DNA from: Saprospirales bacterium | GTDB taxonomy: Bacteria; Bacteroidota; Bacteroidia; Chitinophagales; Saprospiraceae | Assembly: GCA_016703765.1 (NCBI GenBank) | Contig: JADJBL010000005.1 | Span: 156,111-220,110 of the forward strand | Reading direction: 5' to 3' | Length of the DNA stretch: 64,000 nucleotides | In this document: piece by piece, positions 33,126-44,956 of the stretch | Position numbering within the stretch: the first letter of the stretch is position 1 | How the letters are laid out: each line of letters opens with the position of its first letter | Program-made: the position numbers and the translations under genes | Notes under the pieces: model-generated | What the model was told of the DNA's origin: nothing | Database searches by the model: none | The model's input: the letters and a program-made list of their open reading frames with translations, nothing else

Positions 33126-35401
33126 ATGGATCCGCTGCACTCCTCAGACAACCAAATTCAACGAAAACCTGCCGCCGATGGGGCGGGCCAGGAGATGAGC
33201 GGGCCTGTCACAACCCAATCTCCGGACCTTCCCGGTCCCCCCGCCGATCCATTGGCAAAATTGAATCCTCCCCCTTTGCAATTTTCATTGACGGCAAACA
33301 GAAATGACACCGGATTGCCGGACGACCTGAAAGCGGGGGTAGAATCACTGTCCAGAGAAGACTTGAGCGACGTCCGGGTGCATTACAACTCCTCCGAACC
33401 GGCTCAATTTCAGGCCGAGGCCTTTGCCAAGGGAAACGAAATCCACCTGGGGCCTGGTCGGGAGCAACACCTGGCACACGAAGCCTGGCATGTCGTTCAG
33501 CAAAAACAGGGCCGGGTGCCCATCACCTCCACCCAATTCAAAACAGCCCTCAACGACGACCCGGGATTGGAGCAGGAGGCCGACGAGAAGGGGAAAGAAG
33601 CTATGGACTTAGGCTTCTCCGCCAAGGAGGGCAATTTCAGCCAGGGGGAGGAACCCCCGACCCTGAACAAATCTATACCGGCGCCTTTCTTGCCCATCAT
33701 TCAACGCAGGGTGGGATTTGAAATGGAGGACAAAAGCTGGAAACCCTGGATCAAGCGATTCGGACATGCGACGCGCGCAGCCGATAGAAAGGAGGTGCTT
33801 CACCAGGGCACGGGCTTCAGGCTGGAAGGCGATGATACGCCTGGGGACGGCACGGCTAATATCGAGTTCGTCACCGATGCTTTTCAAACCAACGCCGGCG
33901 GGTAGGGGCGCTCAATACGGCCATGCACGAGATCATCGGCATCTATCAGCGGCTCAACCACTTCGTCGACGACAATAACAAGACCAAAACGGTGGCCGGC
34001 CGCAGGGTTGTCAGGCCCGGCCAGGCCGGAGTGAACAACAACCATGTCTATATGTCGGGAGGAAAACAGGACGGCAGCATCAAATTGCAGATGACTTTCG
34101 GCGCCAGGCTGGAAGACTTCCCGACCCTGTTCAAATACATGGGCATGGGCGTTCCGGGGGAAACCCCCGTGGAAGGAGGAGAGCGGGAAGATGCACGGCA
34201 AATGGTCTACGGGCCTGCGAATTACGGTCCTCCGGTTGCTCCGCGGCCCAACAGAAAGCGGACCGGCACGATCGGCCAACTGGTGGGCAGGGCTCCGGAT
34301 CTTGCAAATCAGGTAATCGCCCATATGCTGGGAATCGCCGGAATGGGCGCAGCCCACCTGGCGGCACTCGGCGGCAATACCGCCAAGCTTCAGGGTTTCT
34401 TGTCCATTCTGATGATCTACCTCAAGGGCTTGCAGCTTCCCATGGCCCTGATCAAGTACCGGGTTCCCTTTCTGGGGCGTTCCAATATGGCAGCCATTTT
34501 CCAGGATCTCCCCGCCAACCAGAGAGCCGTGCTTTCCCACAACAACGCCCAATACCTGAAGGCGTCCATGCTGGCCATTTCCAACGCCAATATGATCCTG
34601 GACTACAACGGGCATGGGTTTTTCGTGGACAACAACCTCAACGCCAACACCCCGCTGATGCGGAACAAACCGGACCTGGCCACCATGACCATCGGGCAAT
34701 GGATGCAGGGAATAACAGGTGCGCCGGGTATCGACTACCTGTTCAAGGCCAATATGGAGGCTTGGCTCGTGGCTCAGGGAAGGACCGCAGCCCAGGCCGA
34801 TACACAATCCGAACCCCTGGAAAGCATGTCCATGCTCAACGACCAGGAAGGAGGCATGGATGCAGGGCTCGCGGTTTTCGAGAACCGGGCTATTCAGCCC
34901 GGAGAGATCACCCCCTTGGGAGCGATCGACATGACGATCCAGGACGCACATAAATACACCCTGGATTTTCTGACATTTTTGACCACCATAAATGCAGGCG
35001 CCGCCGGAGCGGCCCCGGGCGCCTATCCCAACCTGATACCCCCGGTCCCGCCGCCGGCCCCGGCAGCTGCGGGAGGCGGGTGCTATATCACCACAGCCTG
35101 TGCGGTAGCCATGGGCCTGCCCGACGATTGCGAGCAACTGACGGTTTTGCGCCAATTCAGGGATCATTACCTTCTCAAAACCCCCGTCGGCCCTTACCTG
35201 GTGGAAATCTACTACGCCGATGCCCCGCGGATCGTGGAGGCTATTAACCGCCTGTCCGACCCTGGACTTGCCTACCGGGCCATCTTCCCGGTTGTTCAAT
35301 ACTGCGTCGAATTGATCAAACGCCGCGAGGAAGACCTCGCATGCCGAATGTATATCGACATGGTGATGGGGCTCAAAAAGATATTCCTGAGCCGAATGTA
35401 A
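33126..35401 (+). CDS. DUF4157 (eCIS core) protein with unknown middle domain and CFI-box-like C-terminus (one frameshift)
   Basis: About 758 residues once one base is restored in the GGG run near 33900 (joining QTNAGG to GALNTAMHEI). Residues 62-130 are a textbook DUF4157 domain: LPDDLKAGVESLS, VRVHYNSSEPAQFQAEAF and the HEAWHVVQQKQGRV zinc-protease-like helix at 118-131. Residues about 190-640 form a unique region. It starts RRVGFEMED and has NIEFVTDAF, which together recall the ends of the amidoligase/glutamine-synthetase-like fold. CYITTAC at 653-659 opens a C-terminal region like CFI-box-CTERM domains. DUF4157 is often found in cargo or toxins of contractile injection systems, but no such system is in this window. 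The gene is convergent with the acyl-CoA dehydrogenase gene. Confidence 0.75.
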
Positions 35402-35415
35402 ACGGCGTTTCTTCC

Positions 35416-37215
35416 CTAAAACGGATACCTGTTCTCCCCAACCACCTTCCCCGCGATCTTTCTCCTCAGTTGCTTCACATTCACCGGCGGATACTTGGTG
35501 AAACGCTTCAGGCCCATAAGCATGGTGCGGAGCAGATCGCCTTCGGCGAAGGAGGCCAGCGCGTCGGTGGCGAAACGGTTCATGCGTGAGGTAGCGTCGT
35601 GGAGGAAGACCTTGAGGATAGCGTCGTAGTATTCCTGGTCGGCGGGTTTGGAGGCCATGCCCTGGAGTTTTTCAACCCTCAACAGCAGCGATTCCGCTAC
35701 AAAAGTGTCGAACAACATATCGGCGATGTTCATCAGGATTTCCTGCTCCTCCTTGAGATTGAGCTGGCCGTCCATCTGCATCTTCGCCGCTGCGCCGGCG
35801 ACCATCAGCACCGCTTTTTTGAATTCTTTAACCGCCTTTCTCTCCTCGGCGTAAAGCCCCTGCGGCTTTTCCATGCTGGGCATGGAAGCCAGTTCTTTCT
35901 GCACCTCCCAGGCCGGTCCTACGATGTCGATCGAGCCCTTCATGGCCCGCTTGAGCAGCATATCGACGGCGAGCAAGCGGTTGATCTCGTTGGTGCCTTC
36001 GAAAATGCGGTTGATCCGCGCGTCGCGGAAGGCGCGGGCGGGAGTGGCTTCTTCCGAATAACCCATACCGCCGTGGATCTGGAGGGTTTCGTCGACCACA
36101 TAGTCGAGCACTTCCGAGCCCACCACCTTGAGCAGGGCGCATTCGATGGCGTACTCTGCGGCCGCTTTGAGCTTGGCCTCCCCGAATGACACCCCTTCGG
36201 AATGTAGCTGCTCCTCCATGGTCTGCATCAGATTGGAAGTGCGGTACATGGCGCTCTCTGCGGCGAAAAGCCGGATGGTCTGTTCTGCGAGTTTGTATTG
36301 AATGGCGCCGAACTGCGAAATGGGCTGGTCGAACTGGATTCGTTCGTTGGCGTATTGTACGGCGGTGGTGATGCTCATCTTGCAACCGCCGATGGTCATG
36401 GCGCCCAGCTTGAAGCGCCCGATATTCAAGGCGTTGAAGGCGATGAGGTGGCCTTTGCCGACCTCGCCGAGGACGTTTTCCACCGGCACTTTTACATTTT
36501 CGAAGAATACCATGCGCGTCGAGGAGCCCTTGATGCCCAGTTTGTTTTCCTCCTCTCCGAGGGTAATTCCAGGGGTGGTTCTTTCTACGAGAAAGCCGGT
36601 AAACTGATCGCCGCCCACCTGGGCAAAGACGATATACAGATCGGCGAAACCCCCGTTGGTGATCCACATCTTCTGGCCGTTCAGGATGTAATGCTGGCCG
36701 TCGGGCGAAAGATCTGCGCGGGTCTTGGCGGCCAGGGCGTCGGAGCCCGAACCGGGCTCGGTGAGGCAGTAGGCCGATTTCCACTCGCCGGAGATCAATT
36801 TGGGAAGGTAGGTCTGTTTTTGGGCTTCCGTGCCGAAATACAGCACCGGCAACATGCCGATGCCCGTATGTGCTGCGAAGGAGACGATCCATGATCCCGA
36901 GGGGCCGAGGACCTCGCCGATGAGGGTATTGGTGTTGGCGCCCAGGGCCATGCCGCCGTACTCTTCGGGCATGTGCGCGCCGAGGAATCCGAGTTCGGCG
37001 GCCCGCTCCAGGAGGCGCTCCGTGGCGTGGTCTTCCTGATGCTCGATCTTTTCCCGCATCGGGTAGATCTCCTTTTCCATAAAATCGGAGGCCATCTGCT
37101 TGATCATGAGTTGTTCTTCCGAAAATTCCTCCGGAATGAAAGTGGACTCGGGGCTGGCATCTTTGATCAGGAATTCCCCGCCGTGCAGGGGCTTTTGAAT
37201 GAGTATATCGGCCAT
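35416..37215 (-). CDS. Acyl-CoA dehydrogenase
   Basis: A 599-residue FAD-dependent dehydrogenase of fatty-acid or branched-chain acyl-CoA catabolism. Family signatures are SAYCLTEPGSGSDALAAKTRA and the C-terminal YSEEATPARAFRDARINRIFEGTNEINR, in which the Glu preceding GTNE is the usual catalytic region. After about residue 430 comes a further alpha-helical domain of about 150 residues, as in VLCAD-type and other long family members. It could feed propionyl-CoA towards the mutase encoded at 42.6 kb, but the two are not linked. Confidence 0.9.
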   Translation of the reverse strand: MADILIQKPLHGGEFLIKDASPESTFIPEEFSEEQLMIKQMASDFMEKEIYPMREKIEHQEDHATERLLERAAELGFLGAHMPEEYGGMALGANTNTLIGEVLGPSGSWIVSFAAHTGIGMLPVLYFGTEAQKQTYLPKLISGEWKSAYCLTEPGSGSDALAAKTRADLSPDGQHYILNGQKMWITNGGFADLYIVFAQVGGDQFTGFLVERTTPGITLGEEENKLGIKGSSTRMVFFENVKVPVENVLGEVGKGHLIAFNALNIGRFKLGAMTIGGCKMSITTAVQYANERIQFDQPISQFGAIQYKLAEQTIRLFAAESAMYRTSNLMQTMEEQLHSEGVSFGEAKLKAAAEYAIECALLKVVGSEVLDYVVDETLQIHGGMGYSEEATPARAFRDARINRIFEGTNEINRLLAVDMLLKRAMKGSIDIVGPAWEVQKELASMPSMEKPQGLYAEERKAVKEFKKAVLMVAGAAAKMQMDGQLNLKEEQEILMNIADMLFDTFVAESLLLRVEKLQGMASKPADQEYYDAILKVFLHDATSRMNRFATDALASFAEGDLLRTMLMGLKRFTKYPPVNVKQLRRKIAGKVVGENRYPF

Positions 37216-37325
37216 TACGAAAGGTTTACAGAGTTATTTAGCGAATTTTCGCTAACAAATATAGTTTATAAGGATGACATTGTAAAGAGGGCCTTTTGCA
37301 AAAGCGGCTTGATGAAGATTTTTTT

Positions 37326-37333
37326 TATATTTG
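37326..37333 (+). promoter_or_regulatory. Candidate Bacteroidota -7 element for hppA
   Basis: TATATTTG fits the TAnnTTTG consensus read by the Bacteroidota primary sigma factor. Transcription would start about 80 bases before the hppA ATG. A TTG at 37309 is closer than the usual -33 spacing, so the match is only partial. Confidence 0.35.
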
Positions 37334-37419
37334 CCACCGTTTTCAAGCGGGAACCCGGAAAGGAGAGCGCTTTGAAACGATTGAAAACCAACTTTTTAGA
37401 TTATTCATAAAAAACTGCC

Positions 37420-39843
<2,424 letters not shown>

Positions 39844-39861
39844 TCACTGCGAAATGGAATA

Positions 39862-39911
39862 AAGAGGCTGACCTCATTCAATTCGGGGTCAGCCTCTTTT
39901 GTTTTTTCATG
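39862..39911 (+). terminator. Intrinsic terminator after hppA
   Basis: AAGAGGCTGACC (39862-39873) pairs perfectly with GGTCAGCCTCTT (39887-39898) over 12 bases with a 13-base loop. The T-rich tract TTGTTTTTTC follows. It starts 19 bases after the hppA stop. Confidence 0.85.
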
Positions 39912-39959
39912 AGGTTTGGGTTTTTCATTTTGGTAATGAACTTACCAGGAATTATTATT

Positions 39960-40311
39960 CAACCGCTCTGCGGTTGTTTCCCCTAAATTCAAGCGACCCC
40001 GGATTTCATCCGGGGCTATGAATATTTTATCCCTCCGGGATAGTAGTGTCATGATTAGAATAAGAGGACCGGAAGGTGCAAGCGGAAGAAACCCTGAAAG
40101 GGCTAAACGTTTAAACAGCCCCAATGCAATCCGGGGCTATGTTTTATCCCTGCCTACCGGCAGGCAGGCCTCCGGGATAGTAGCGCCGTGATTAGAGTAT
40201 GCAGACTGGGAGGAACAAGCGGAAGAAAAACCCTGAAAGGGTTGAACATTCATAGCCCCCGATGAAATCGGGGGAAAAAGTGAGTTTTTTTTAACAACCG
40301 CGTAGCGGTTG
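39960..40311. repeat. Composite palindromic repeat element, two tandem units with a nested insert
   Basis: The element is bracketed by two copies of the hairpin CAACCGC-N3-GCGGTTG (39960-39976 and 40295-40311). Inside are two tandem units, each containing CCCCGGAT-type hairpins (CGGGGCTATG), an ATCCCTCCGGGAT hairpin, TAGTAGYG, AAGCGGAAGAA and ACCCTGAAAGGG. In the second unit the ATCCC/TCCGGGAT hairpin is split by about 20 bases containing the palindrome CCTGCCTACCGGCAGG. This insert looks like a nested smaller element. No coding capacity was seen. Such mosaics recur in Bacteroidota genomes. Confidence 0.8.
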
Positions 40312-40374
40312 AATTGATTTGACGAAAACCAACCGCGGATTCAATTTATTGAAAAGCGCTTAAACTTTCCTGCA

Positions 40375-40950
40375 ATGAAATCCATCGCCGTATTCTGCGG
40401 TTCGTCCACCGGCCATGACCCCGTCTATTCGCAACTGGCGGCCGAGTTGGGGCGCAACTTCGCGCGGCGGGGCATTACCCTCGTCTATGGCGCGGGCAAC
40501 ATCGGACTCATGGGCGTCATTGCGGACGCCGCCCTGGAAAACGGGGGTAAAGTCGTCGGCGCAATCCCTCATTTCCTCAAAGAGAAAGAAGTCTTCCATA
40601 AAAGCTTGTCCGAGCTGATCTCTATGGACAGCATGCACGAGCGAAAGGCCGTGATGGCCGAACGGGCCGAAGGGTTTATCGCCTTGCCCGGAGGCTTCGG
40701 CACCCTGGACGAACTGTTCGAGATCCTGACCTGGAAACAGCTCGGCCTCCATCCCCATCCTGTCGGCTTGCTCAACTGGAACGGCTATTACGACCACCTG
40801 ATCGCCCATATCGACCGGATGATCGAGACGGGTTTTTTGAAAGCCGCCAACCGCCACCTGCTCCTCATCTCCAACGATCTCGACCAGCTGCTGGATGAGA
40901 TGGAGAAAGCACCCAGGAGCTTTGAAACCAAGTGGATCGAACGCACCTGA
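40375..40950 (+). CDS. LOG family nucleotide phosphoribohydrolase (TIGR00730)
   Basis: A 191-residue Rossmann-fold protein with the LOG signature PGGFGTLDELFEILTWKQLG (PGGxGTxxE) and the upstream VYGAGNIGLMGVIADAAL segment. Characterised members cleave cytokinin or purine nucleotide 5'-monophosphates to base and ribose-phosphate. In bacteria the usual role is nucleotide metabolism or pyrimidine/purine 5'-nucleotide nucleosidase activity. The length is normal. Twin palindromes follow 68 bases downstream. Confidence 0.88.
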   Translation: MKSIAVFCGSSTGHDPVYSQLAAELGRNFARRGITLVYGAGNIGLMGVIADAALENGGKVVGAIPHFLKEKEVFHKSLSELISMDSMHERKAVMAERAEGFIALPGGFGTLDELFEILTWKQLGLHPHPVGLLNWNGYYDHLIAHIDRMIETGFLKAANRHLLLISNDLDQLLDEMEKAPRSFETKWIERT

Positions 40951-41017
40951 TTTTTGTCGGCAACCATCCTTATCCTTATTTGTTATAAGGGGCAAAATGC
41001 TTTGTAAATAAAATTTC

Positions 41018-41100
41018 TTACGAGTCTTTCGGCCCGCAGCGGGGCCGAAAGACTCGTAAAGACTGGGAGGGCGGGCGCAGCCCGCCCTCCCAGTCTTTAC
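41018..41100. repeat. Two adjacent perfect hairpins with 18- and 21-bp stems
   Basis: TTACGAGTCTTTCGGCCC (41018-41035) pairs perfectly with 41042-41059 around a 6-base loop. The second stem runs 41056-41076 (GTAAAGACTGGGAGGGCGGG and C) with its exact complement at 41080-41100 around the loop GCA. The two share four bases, so they are mutually exclusive at the edge. AAAGACT occurs in both. They lie between the LOG gene stop and the ahcY promoter, so termination of the first or attenuation of the second is possible, although no clear T-tract follows. Confidence 0.85.
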
Positions 41101-41178
41101 AAACTTGTTTAGTTTTAGGGAGGGCTTTTCAATTCCTAAAGTATAGCATGCGATATATCGCAGCTTAAGTTTATTCTT

Positions 41179-41186
41179 TAACTTTG
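41179..41186 (+). promoter_or_regulatory. Candidate Bacteroidota -7 element for ahcY
   Basis: TAACTTTG matches TAnnTTTG exactly. It sits 43 bases upstream of the ahcY ATG, a normal leader length. No clear TTTG -33 element is seen at the usual distance. Confidence 0.45.
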
Positions 41187-41229
41187 CAGCCGTAAATTTC
41201 AACAGTCCCCAAATTTAAAATTATCATTT

Positions 41230-42546
41230 ATGCAACAATCAACAGCGACCCACGCCACCTTTAAGGTAAAGGATATCAGCCTGGCGGAGTGGGGTCGGAA
41301 GGAGATCGAATTGGCGGAAGCCGAGATGCCCGGTTTGATGGCCCTCCGCGAGGAATACGGTCCCAAAAAACCCCTCAAGGGCGCCCGGATTGCCGGCTGC
41401 CTGCACATGACCATCCAAACGGCCGTGCTGATCGAAACCCTGATCGAACTGGGAGCGGAAGTATCCTGGTCCTCCTGCAACATTTTTTCTACTCAGGACC
41501 ACGCAGCTGCGGCCATCGCCGTAACCGGCGTCCCGGTATTCGCATGGAAAGGCATGAACGAAGAAGAGTTCTGGTGGGCTATCGAACAGACCCTGTTTGC
41601 CTTTGAAGACGGCAAACCCCTCAACATGATCCTCGACGACGGCGGCGACCTGACCAATATCGTGCTCGACAAGCACACCGAATTGGCGGCAGGCATTCGC
41701 GGTATCAGCGAAGAGACGACCACCGGCGTGCACCGCCTCTACGACCGGGTGAAAAACGGCACCCTCGTGATGCCGGCCATCAACGTGAACGACTCGGTTA
41801 CCAAATCGAAATTCGACAACAAATACGGCTGCCGCGAATCGCTGGTAGACGCCATCCGCCGCGCCACCGACCTCATGCTGGCCGGTAAAGTGGCCGTCGT
41901 AGCCGGATACGGCGACGTCGGAAAAGGCTCCGCTGCTCCTCTCCGCGGAGCGGGATGCCGCGTGATCGTCACCGAAATCGACCCCATCTGCGCGCTTCAG
42001 GCCGCAATGGACGGCTTCCAGGTGCTGAAAATGGACCACGCCGTTACCCAGGCCGATATCGTCGTCACCGCCACGGGCAACTGCGACGTCGTGACCGGCC
42101 GCCATTTCAAACTCATGAAAGACAAAGCCGTTGTCTGCAACATCGGACACTTCGACAACGAGATCGACGTGGCCTGGCTCAACAATAACTACGGCCATTC
42201 GCTGGTCAATATCAAACCGCAGGTGGACAAATACACCATCGACGGCAAAGACGTGCTCCTGCTGGCAGAAGGCCGTCTGGTCAACCTGGGCTGCGCTACG
42301 GGCCACCCTTCCTTCGTTATGTCCAATTCCTTCACCAACCAGGTGCTGGCCCAGATCGAACTCTGGACCAACGCGGATAAATACGATAACATCGTGTTCA
42401 CCCTGCCCAAGCACCTCGACGAGCAAGTAGCCCGTCTGCACCTCGCCAAAATCGGCGTGGAACTGGAGGAACTCAACGACCACCAGGCCGAGTATATCGG
42501 CGTGCACAAGGATGGGCCGTATAAGCCTGAGTATTACCGGTATTAA
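41230..42546 (+). CDS. ahcY: Adenosylhomocysteinase
   Basis: A 438-residue NAD-bound enzyme that hydrolyses S-adenosylhomocysteine to adenosine and homocysteine, relieving product inhibition of methyltransferases. Signatures are [16 protein letters not shown], the NAD site [20 protein letters not shown], and the C-terminal KPEYYRY, whose lysine and tyrosine reach the partner subunit's NAD. It has full length and is very well conserved. The stop is followed ten bases later by a long hairpin. Confidence 0.96.
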   Translation: MQQSTATHATFKVKDISLAEWGRKEIELAEAEMPGLMALREEYGPKKPLKGARIAGCLHMTIQTAVLIETLIELGAEVSWSSCNIFSTQDHAAAAIAVTGVPVFAWKGMNEEEFWWAIEQTLFAFEDGKPLNMILDDGGDLTNIVLDKHTELAAGIRGISEETTTGVHRLYDRVKNGTLVMPAINVNDSVTKSKFDNKYGCRESLVDAIRRATDLMLAGKVAVVAGYGDVGKGSAAPLRGAGCRVIVTEIDPICALQAAMDGFQVLKMDHAVTQADIVVTATGNCDVVTGRHFKLMKDKAVVCNIGHFDNEIDVAWLNNNYGHSLVNIKPQVDKYTIDGKDVLLLAEGRLVNLGCATGHPSFVMSNSFTNQVLAQIELWTNADKYDNIVFTLPKHLDEQVARLHLAKIGVELEELNDHQAEYIGVHKDGPYKPEYYRY

Positions 42547-42556
42547 ATTAGGTATT

Positions 42557-42610
42557 AAGTTATTAAGGGTATGAGTTTTTGACCGTAAAAACTTATACCC
42601 TTAATAACTT
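42557..42610. repeat. 24-bp hairpin of TTATTAAGGGT words after ahcY
   Basis: AAGTTATTAAGGGTATGAGT with TTTT (42557-42580) pairs with 42587-42610 with one mismatch in 24 and a 6-base loop. Word content (AAGTTATTAAG) is shared with the array at 7.4 kb. The position next to the ahcY stop suggests a 3' structure or terminator, although the next gene on the same strand starts only 22 bases later. Confidence 0.85.
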
Positions 42611-42631
42611 AAAAACTATAACGCACTCCTT

Positions 42632-43777
42632 ATGGCTTCCCACGATCCTCTATTCGAGGCCTTTTCCCGGGTGAGCAAGGCCGAGTGGCTGGAAAAGATC
42701 CGGAAAGAGCTGAAAGGGCAGTCGCTGGAAAGCCTGGATTGGGTCATCCGTCCGGGTTTGGCGCTGAGTCCTTTTTCGCACAGGGAAGATTGGCCGCTGG
42801 AATTGCCGCCGCTCCCTGCCCACCGCCTTAGCAATGACTGGGAGATCGGGGAGGATATTCCCGTGGATACCATACCCGATGCACGCCGCCGCGCTTTCGA
42901 AGCGCTGGAAGGTGGCGTACAGGCGCCGCGTTGGAACCTCAAACGGCCGCTAAAGCTCCCCGAATGGGAGGAACTGCTGGAAGGGGTGGAGCTCGATTTC
43001 GTGTCGACCCACATCGCCGGCATTCAGAAAGTGGAGGAATTTCCGGCTATTTGGGAGGCGTTTTTTGAAATGGTGCAAATGCACCCGCAGCGCCTTTCCC
43101 TGAGGGGCTCTATCTACATTCACGGCATCGCCTTCGCCGAAGAGGCCTTTGCCCGGGAGATGGCCAAGCTGCTCGAAAAAAGCACTTTCGCCCTGCCGGG
43201 TTTCCGCCTGCTCACCGTCAACGGCCACCTCGACTTCAAGGGCTCTGCCGGCGTAGTGGAGGAGCTGATCGGCGTGCTGGTTCGCGGCGCGCGGCTGATG
43301 GACCGCTACACCGATCTGGGGCTTTCCGCCGAGATGGTGCACCACCATATCCAGATTTCCGTTTCGATCGGAACGGATTATTTTCTCGAAATCGCCAAGA
43401 TCCGGGCCTTGAGGGTGCTGTGGGCCCATATCATGGAGGCCTACGGGATCACCCACCTGCCCTTGCCTCCGATCGACGTGCGCCTCGCCGCCGAGTCGCA
43501 GGTGAAAGACCCCAATCAGAATATGATTCGCGCCACCACGCAGGCCATGTCGGCTGTTATCGCGGGTGTGGACCGCCTTACCATCCCTCCTTCCGATGCC
43601 TTCCAGGGCCAGACCGCGACCTCCTTTTCGCGCCGCATTGCCCGAAACGTCCAACATTTGATGAAAATGGAAAGCTACCTCGACCGGGTGATCGACCCGG
43701 CCGCCGGGAGCTACTACATCGAACAATTGACGGATACGTTGGCGAGGCAGGCATGGGAAAATTTTCAACGGGGATGA
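42632..43777 (+). CDS. mutA: Methylmalonyl-CoA mutase small subunit, apparently truncated
   Basis: A 381-residue non-catalytic beta-type subunit of the B12-dependent mutase that interconverts methylmalonyl-CoA and succinyl-CoA. The TIM-barrel core is recognisable (SVSIGTDYFLEIAKIRALRVLW, then NMIRATTQAMSAVIAGVDRL and IDPAAGSYYIEQLTDTLARQ). The protein stops abruptly after AWENFQRG, where homologues continue through a further helical segment and linker. The large subunit, normally adjacent, is absent. The stop lies inside the end of the convergent transporter gene, which suggests a rearrangement or misassembly at about 43.78 kb. Confidence 0.85.
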   Translation: MASHDPLFEAFSRVSKAEWLEKIRKELKGQSLESLDWVIRPGLALSPFSHREDWPLELPPLPAHRLSNDWEIGEDIPVDTIPDARRRAFEALEGGVQAPRWNLKRPLKLPEWEELLEGVELDFVSTHIAGIQKVEEFPAIWEAFFEMVQMHPQRLSLRGSIYIHGIAFAEEAFAREMAKLLEKSTFALPGFRLLTVNGHLDFKGSAGVVEELIGVLVRGARLMDRYTDLGLSAEMVHHHIQISVSIGTDYFLEIAKIRALRVLWAHIMEAYGITHLPLPPIDVRLAAESQVKDPNQNMIRATTQAMSAVIAGVDRLTIPPSDAFQGQTATSFSRRIARNVQHLMKMESYLDRVIDPAAGSYYIEQLTDTLARQAWENFQRG

Positions 43778-44910
43778 CCATCCTCCTCCTCCTCTTCCTC
43801 CTCCTCCTCTAAGCTCTCCGTCAGCGTTTGTACGATGCGGAACTCGCTCCAGAACGTCCGGGCGATGACCCTCAGCACCGTATAGACCGGTATGGCCAAT
43901 ACCATGCCCACGATGCCGTTGAGCTTGGCGCCCATAAGAATGACGATGAAGATCTCCAGGGGATGGGCGCGAACGCTTTTAGAGGAGATGTAGGGCTGCA
44001 GGAAATAGTTGTCGAGCATTTGCATACCGACGAAGGAGGCGAGCACCTTGATGATCATGGGCACCATCTGGGTATAAAAGTCCAGGTCGAGGTGGGAAGA
44101 TATCGTGATAAAAACGCCGAAAATACCCCCGATGATGGGTCCGACGTAGGGGACGAGATTCATCATCGCACCGAAAAATGCGATCAGCAGGGCATTGTCT
44201 ATGCCCAGAATGCTGAGCAGTATCCACATGATCACCGTCAGCACGGAAACCTGGAGCACCAGGCCGTTGAAATAGCGGGTCAGCATCCGGTCGCTTTCGC
44301 TAAAGGAGTGACGGACCTTTTCTTCGTACTCTTTCGGAAGAATGGCGGCCAGAAAATCGGGGAGCATCGTTTCGTCCCTCAGCAGGAAAAAGGTGATGAA
44401 GACGATGGAGAAGAAGCCGGCCAGGACGTTGCCGGCCGTGGAAAGGATGGCGGAAAAGAAAGTGCCGATTTTCCCGGGCTGGAACCAGTCGCTGACCTGC
44501 AGCATGTTTTTTAACTGTTCTTCGACATTGGGCGCCTGTTCGACCAATCCGCGGTTGATGAGCCATTGGTTCATGTGGGACAGGGGTTCCTGCAGGGCTG
44601 TGGCAATGGATTTATAATCGACCCCGGCCAGATTGTTGGCCTGGGTGACGATGAGCGGGATGAAAAGCGTGAGCAGCAGGGACAGGCCCGCCAGGAAAAT
44701 GATCATGGTCAGGGCCGCGCTGAAGGTGACCCCCAGCTTGAATTTTCCGATGCGCAAATTTCGGGTAAAAAAGCTCACCAGGGGCCCCAGCATGAGGGAG
44801 AGGACCCATGCGATGGCCACGTACACCACGATATTACTGAAGTAATAAATAAAAGCCAGGGCGACGAGGAAACCCAGCGAGAAGGCAATGATGCGGTTGT
44901 TAGGCCTCAT
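43765..44910 (-). CDS. AI-2E family (PerM-like) transporter
   Basis: A 381-residue membrane protein with about eight hydrophobic segments. The family core NLVPYVGPIIGGIFGVFITI and the C-terminal HPLEIFIVILMGAKLNGIVGMVLAIPVYTVLRVI are diagnostic. Family members have been linked to autoinducer-2 release or Na+/H+ exchange, and the substrate here is unknown. The C-terminus is a run of nine glutamates followed by DGHPR and may be altered by the junction with the mutase gene, which it overlaps by 13 bases. Confidence 0.87.
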   Translation of the reverse strand: MRPNNRIIAFSLGFLVALAFIYYFSNIVVYVAIAWVLSLMLGPLVSFFTRNLRIGKFKLGVTFSAALTMIIFLAGLSLLLTLFIPLIVTQANNLAGVDYKSIATALQEPLSHMNQWLINRGLVEQAPNVEEQLKNMLQVSDWFQPGKIGTFFSAILSTAGNVLAGFFSIVFITFFLLRDETMLPDFLAAILPKEYEEKVRHSFSESDRMLTRYFNGLVLQVSVLTVIMWILLSILGIDNALLIAFFGAMMNLVPYVGPIIGGIFGVFITISSHLDLDFYTQMVPMIIKVLASFVGMQMLDNYFLQPYISSKSVRAHPLEIFIVILMGAKLNGIVGMVLAIPVYTVLRVIARTFWSEFRIVQTLTESLEEEEEEEEEDGHPR

Positions 44911-44956
44911 AGTTGGGGTTAATTTTTGCTATCTTGTGCCACAAATTTACCCGATT

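Noticed and set aside
33126..35401. Complete contractile injection system locus
   Set aside because: Only the DUF4157 protein is present. No sheath, tube, baseplate or AAA gene is in the window.
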